Below are positions 8,760 through 11,591 of a stretch of DNA of 11,591 nucleotides, in pieces. Source of the DNA: Euperipatoides rowelli (Eukaryota > Onychophora > Udeonychophora > Euonychophora > Peripatopsidae); NCBI GenBank assembly GCA_003024985.2, contig PXIH01S0041089.1. One strand, written 5' to 3'. A program made the translations under genes and the position numbers. The notes below the pieces were generated by a model that saw nothing but the letters and a program-made list of their open reading frames with translations, searched no databases and was not told where the DNA came from. Position 1 is the first letter of the stretch. Every line of letters starts with the position of its first letter.

Positions 8760-8885
8760 CAATTTCCGGCCTGGTGATTGACGGGTGAAATGCCTCCGCT
8801 GACAACTAGCAGGCAGAGGAGCCTTGACGGACTAAAATCAATGAGGTTCCGCTGAATCACAGATGGTGTTTGAAATCTCATTTGT
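8760..8885. promoter_or_regulatory. G+C-rich complex block, candidate conserved non-coding element
   Basis: By hand count 8761-8880 has 59 of 120 bases G or C, about 49%, in a neighbourhood near 30%. It has no homopolymer or tandem structure. Words include TGATTGACGG (8775-8784), one base from the PBX-MEIS composite TGATTGACAG; AATCAATGAGG (8837-8847); and an E-box CAGATG (8860-8865). A CDX-like TTTATAA lies just upstream (8725-8731). All three plus frames are closed. One minus frame is open for 51 codons (8726-8881) but has no recognised domain. This texture is typical of deeply conserved enhancers near developmental genes; conservation itself cannot be seen from one sequence. Confidence 0.35.
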
Positions 8886-8985
8886 ATAAGTCTTCTATAT
8901 AGAGTTAATGTTTATTTCAATTGAGCGAGATCCTTCATCATTGTTTTAGTTAGGGTAATCTCTTGCATTTTGTTACTAATTTTTT

Positions 8986-9084
8986 TACCCTGCTCAAGAG
9001 ATGGTTAACTTTGTGAGGTTTGGTTTTCATAATGGCCGACAAAAAAAGTTATCATTGCTTCAACTTNGATTTATTAAAGAGATT
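8986..9084 (+). repeat. Left core arm of the inverted repeat
   Basis: This is the best-conserved part of the left arm, starting TACCCTGCTC and ending TTAAAGAGATT. It pairs without gaps with 9618-9716. The window's only undetermined base, N at 9067, lies in it. Confidence 0.9.
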
Positions 9085-9617
9085 GGAATTGTTATATGAA
9101 AACCGAGTGAATACAATATCTTAGATGTTGGGGTAGCAATAATTTTTCATTTTAATCATCTGCAATCCCAATCATGAATTTTAAATTCATTTTTTGGGGG
9201 GAAATACATCGATTTTCAACATCCCCGTAAGTAAGGCTGCTCAAGTCTTTACCTGAAAGGATTAATGCAGTAATTTGAAAGGCTAATCTTTGTAAAATAG
9301 TCTTCAATACAAACATTTTTTTTTTTCATTTTATTAATAATTTAGAATTTCATCTTCACTTGCAAGCATCAAAATTATTGTTGCAAAAAGCATACTTAAA
9401 CTATTTTATTATGATCAAGTACTTTGCTACTCAGAAAGAGCTAACTTTATCGTTAGTCTACAAAATTAAATGTTCACGTGACCAGGTATAAAGCAAATAA
9501 ACGGAAATGCACTGAAAATATATTATGACGAGCATGCCTTAGGATTCCAGATGATTAAAATTAAAAAGCTACACCATCATCTAAGATATTGTTATCACTC
9601 AGTTTTTACATAATTTG

Positions 9618-9716
9618 AATCTCTTTAATAAATCCAAGTTGAAGCAATGATAAAAATTTTTGTCCGCCATTATAAAATCCAAACCTCACAAAGTTACCCA
9701 CTTCTCGAGCAGGGTA
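9618..9716 (-). repeat. Right core arm of the inverted repeat
   Basis: This is the reverse-complement partner of 8986-9084. Differences cluster at the outer end (9697-9706) and in the A/T run near 9655-9660; the remaining segments, such as GAAGCAATGATAA and CCAAACCTCACAAAGTTA, match exactly. Confidence 0.9.
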
Positions 9717-9785
9717 AGAAAGTTTTAAACAAAATGACCTACATTTTTTAATGATGAATGGTCGAGTTAATTTTGTGAGCTCAAT

Positions 9786-10145
9786 GACGAATGGAAAAGT
9801 ATCAAATAGTTTAAATAATTGATAGAGTTAGATATTGACGAACACACCTTTAATTTGCTCAAAACTATATTTTTTGATTTAGGGTGCTTTGTTTGTAAGC
9901 TGGTGACATACAGTATAGTGTATATATTGTGTTAGGGTGTATAAAAGTTTTCATACATAGGGAATGATTCTAGAATAATTACTTACTATGTTGGTATGAA
10001 TATCATCATATACCTAAAACCTTAGTCAATCTATCGTTCTCTGCCATATACAATACTATGAACTTTGAGTTTTTAGCATCAAACTGTGTGAATTGGCTTA
10101 TGATTCTATGTATAATGTAGGATACCTGTTATTATAAATAAATAA
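9786..10145. other. Non-coding stretch between fold-back element and satellite
   Basis: This is AT-rich DNA without a recognisable gene or repeat. It ends in ATTATAAATAAATAAAG (10131-10147), an A-rich simple tail that runs directly into the GATA repeat. Such a tail followed by a microsatellite is sometimes the 3' end of a retroposon, but no body of one is recognised upstream. Confidence 0.45.
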
Positions 10146-10440
10146 AGATAGATAGATCTATATATCGATTTATAGCCTAAATAGGTAGATAGAGATGGGT
10201 AGATGGATGGATAGATGGATGGATAGATGGACAGATAGGCATATAGATTGGTGAATTACCTGATAGGTGAATGGATAAACATATAGATGGATTGACAGAT
10301 AGATGGAAGGATAGACAGATGGATGGATAAATGGAATGATAGCCAGATGGATAGATAGATGAGTGATTGTGTAATCTAGTGATAGAGAAATTGAGAAATT
10401 GGTGGATGAATGGTTGGACAGATAGATAATTAGATGGCTA
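10146..10440. repeat. Degenerate GATA/GATG tetranucleotide satellite
   Basis: About 290 bp are dominated by GATA, GATG and related ACAGATAG units with frequent substitutions and indels. The cleanest runs are near 10199-10230 and 10336-10360. A minus-strand open frame of 91 codons at 10170-10445 is simply this repeat translated (Tyr-Leu/Ser-Ile/His periodicity) and is not a gene. Confidence 0.95.
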
Positions 10441-10450
10441 AACATAAATA

Positions 10451-10499
10451 AATGGCTTATAAATGCATATGGTTCATAATGACATAATTATAAGCCATT
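10451..10499. repeat. Hairpin with perfect 12-bp stem
   Basis: AATGGCTTATAA (10451-10462) and TTATAAGCCATT (10488-10499) are exact reverse complements around a 25-base loop. It lies directly after the tetranucleotide satellite. The stem is short and AT-rich and there is no promoter or terminator context, so it may be the residue of a small inverted-repeat element or chance. Confidence 0.7.
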
Positions 10500-11591
10500 A
10501 ACGCTTTGAGAAAATACTTTTCAGTAATGTCTGCCTATGTGCTCCTCTCACTTTGTAACTGTTTCATATTCTTTTTTTTTTTCACTGACAAACTTTACAT
10601 TGATTATATTATAATTCTAAATGTCTCTCCTTGAGAACACTTGAGCAGTGATGAGCATGGCAAAATCACTTTTAAAATATATTGATCCAGATATTTATAG
10701 GCAAAAGCATAACCTTGAGAAAAGATTGATAACTCAGGATCATAGAATTGTTTAGAATTTTAACTTTTCAATTATTGGGTAAACTAAGTTTTTTTTTTTT
10801 TTTTTTGCCATCCTCATCTTCATCACCATAAATTAAGTACACTTATGTGATCTCAAGGAGCAAGCATTGTGAGGGCAGGGACATGGAGCTTATCTATGTG
10901 GAACACTTTGTAAATATAAATAAATATACTTTGTTTAATCTTTATTTATTCTAATTTTTTGTCTATAACAAGGGTTAACAATGATTGTGATTAACTCTTT
11001 GTTGATTCTATGTTGCATTAGATCTGTTGATCTAAAGAGTTCCTGGAAGAGCTGAGGCAATAATATTAACCAGTTGGACATAAAGGCGATTTGCTGTCAT
11101 AACAATTCTCTTATTTTTGCTTTCCTTTTTTATATTTTATCAATCTAATCAAAATTAGTGTAAAAAAGCCTACATATTTGTGGGCTAAGGCCTTTACTAA
11201 GTTAAGCAATTTTATAGGCTAGGTTTCTCTGTATCTATAGATGTAGAATCAATAAACCAAATAAAAATACACCTCAGACCTGACTATTGCAAAGTTTTTT
11301 AATCGAACAAACTTGGAATTTTTTTTAAACCCTTATATAAAGAATAAATAATACTAAAAACCCTTAGCCTATATAAAGATTTGTTTATTTATGACAAAAA
11401 GTTTCCAAATATGTGCCTAGGCATTATAATTACGTTAAAAAAATATGTACATCAACGTGGCCCCTTGGATCTACACACTCTAGCCATATTAATGCATAAC
11501 ACAAATTCAAAATTATTAGGAAGGAGGGCCATCGTTACTAGTTTAGTTTTCTAGGTTACCTCAATAATGAAATGTTTTTTATTTTTTTTAA
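10500..11591. other. AT-rich non-coding stretch to the window end
   Basis: No gene is recognised. An 18-base T run occupies 10789-10806. CTCCTTGAG (10627-10635) and CTCAAGGAG (10852-10860) are exact reverse complements about 215 bases apart, too short to define an element. AAATATAAATAAATATA at 10913-10929 is polyadenylation-signal-like (AATAAA at 10918-10923), but there is no coding sequence upstream on the plus strand to go with it. Confidence 0.5.

Larger units (their letters stand above)
8920..9785. mobile_element. Fold-back element with arms of about 250 bp
   Basis: The left arm (about 8920-9169) and right arm (about 9541-9785) are imperfect reverse complements around a 371-bp centre. 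The best-matched core, 8986-9084 against 9618-9716, is 99 bases long with ten mismatches and one N, so about 90% identical, and it needs no gap. Weaker similarity extends outward to ATTGAGC (8920-8926 and 9779-9785) and inward to the ATTTTAATCATCTG segment (9149-9162 and 9548-9561). The centre has no transposase frame. This fits a non-autonomous DNA transposon with long terminal inverted repeats or a fold-back element; the exact ends and target duplication are not clear. A non-transposon inverted duplication is the alternative. Confidence 0.8.

Noticed and set aside
10170-10445. 91-codon minus-strand open frame
   Set aside because: It is the translation of the GATA/GATG satellite; the periodic Tyr-Leu-Ser-Ile-His pattern comes from the repeat.
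10913-10929. AATAAA polyadenylation signal of a gene end
   Set aside because: AATAAA is frequent by chance in AT-rich DNA, and there is no upstream coding sequence or exon evidence.
1-11591. tRNA genes, rRNA or CRISPR-like arrays
   Set aside because: No internal B-box-like GGTTCGAATCC or conserved rRNA words were seen on either strand. The only regular array has 187-bp contiguous units without unique spacers.

Overview
This window looks like nuclear, non-coding DNA from an animal. It is AT-rich (roughly 30% G+C by eye) and full of homopolymer runs, simple-sequence repeats, tandem repeats and remnants of non-autonomous DNA transposons. I find no convincing protein-coding gene, rRNA or tRNA on either strand. 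The few open frames of 70-100 codons are what chance gives in such DNA, or are translations of a tetranucleotide repeat. The repeat types suggest an invertebrate, perhaps a mollusc, but I cannot fix the taxon from sequence alone.

Layout. Positions 1-1180 hold no recognisable feature. Positions 1327-1440 hold a cluster of octamer (ATGCAAAT/ATTTGCAT), TAAT and forkhead-like words that reads as a candidate enhancer. Positions 1728-2040 hold a CTGT/CT microsatellite and a decayed tandem repeat of about 60 bp. Positions 2040-3780 are unique-looking AT-rich DNA with poly-A and poly-T runs and a more complex stretch at 2590-2990. Positions 3787-4310 are a probable hAT-like non-autonomous element with an internal 9-bp hairpin. 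Positions 4920-5110 and 5730-6010 are strongly C-over-G skewed blocks on either side of a second octamer-rich candidate regulatory stretch (5260-5485).

Positions 6594-7560 are a tandem array of a unit of about 187 bp, with five complete intervals and partial ends. Its units carry perfect or near-perfect GCCTGT-TAC-ACAGGC hairpins. After a featureless kilobase, 8760-8880 is a sharply G+C-richer, complex block that looks like a conserved non-coding element. Immediately beside it, 8920-9785 is a large imperfect inverted repeat: arms of about 245-250 bp around a 371-bp centre. It was probably left by a fold-back or long-terminal-inverted-repeat transposon. Positions 10146-10440 are a degenerate GATA/GATG satellite followed by a 12-bp-stem hairpin. 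The remainder to 11591 holds nothing I can name.

No genes act together here. The most useful reading is an intergenic or intronic 'desert' with two or three candidate cis-regulatory elements set among transposon debris. The strongest structural observations are the fold-back element and the 187-bp hairpin-bearing array. The strongest candidate for function is the block at 8760-8880.
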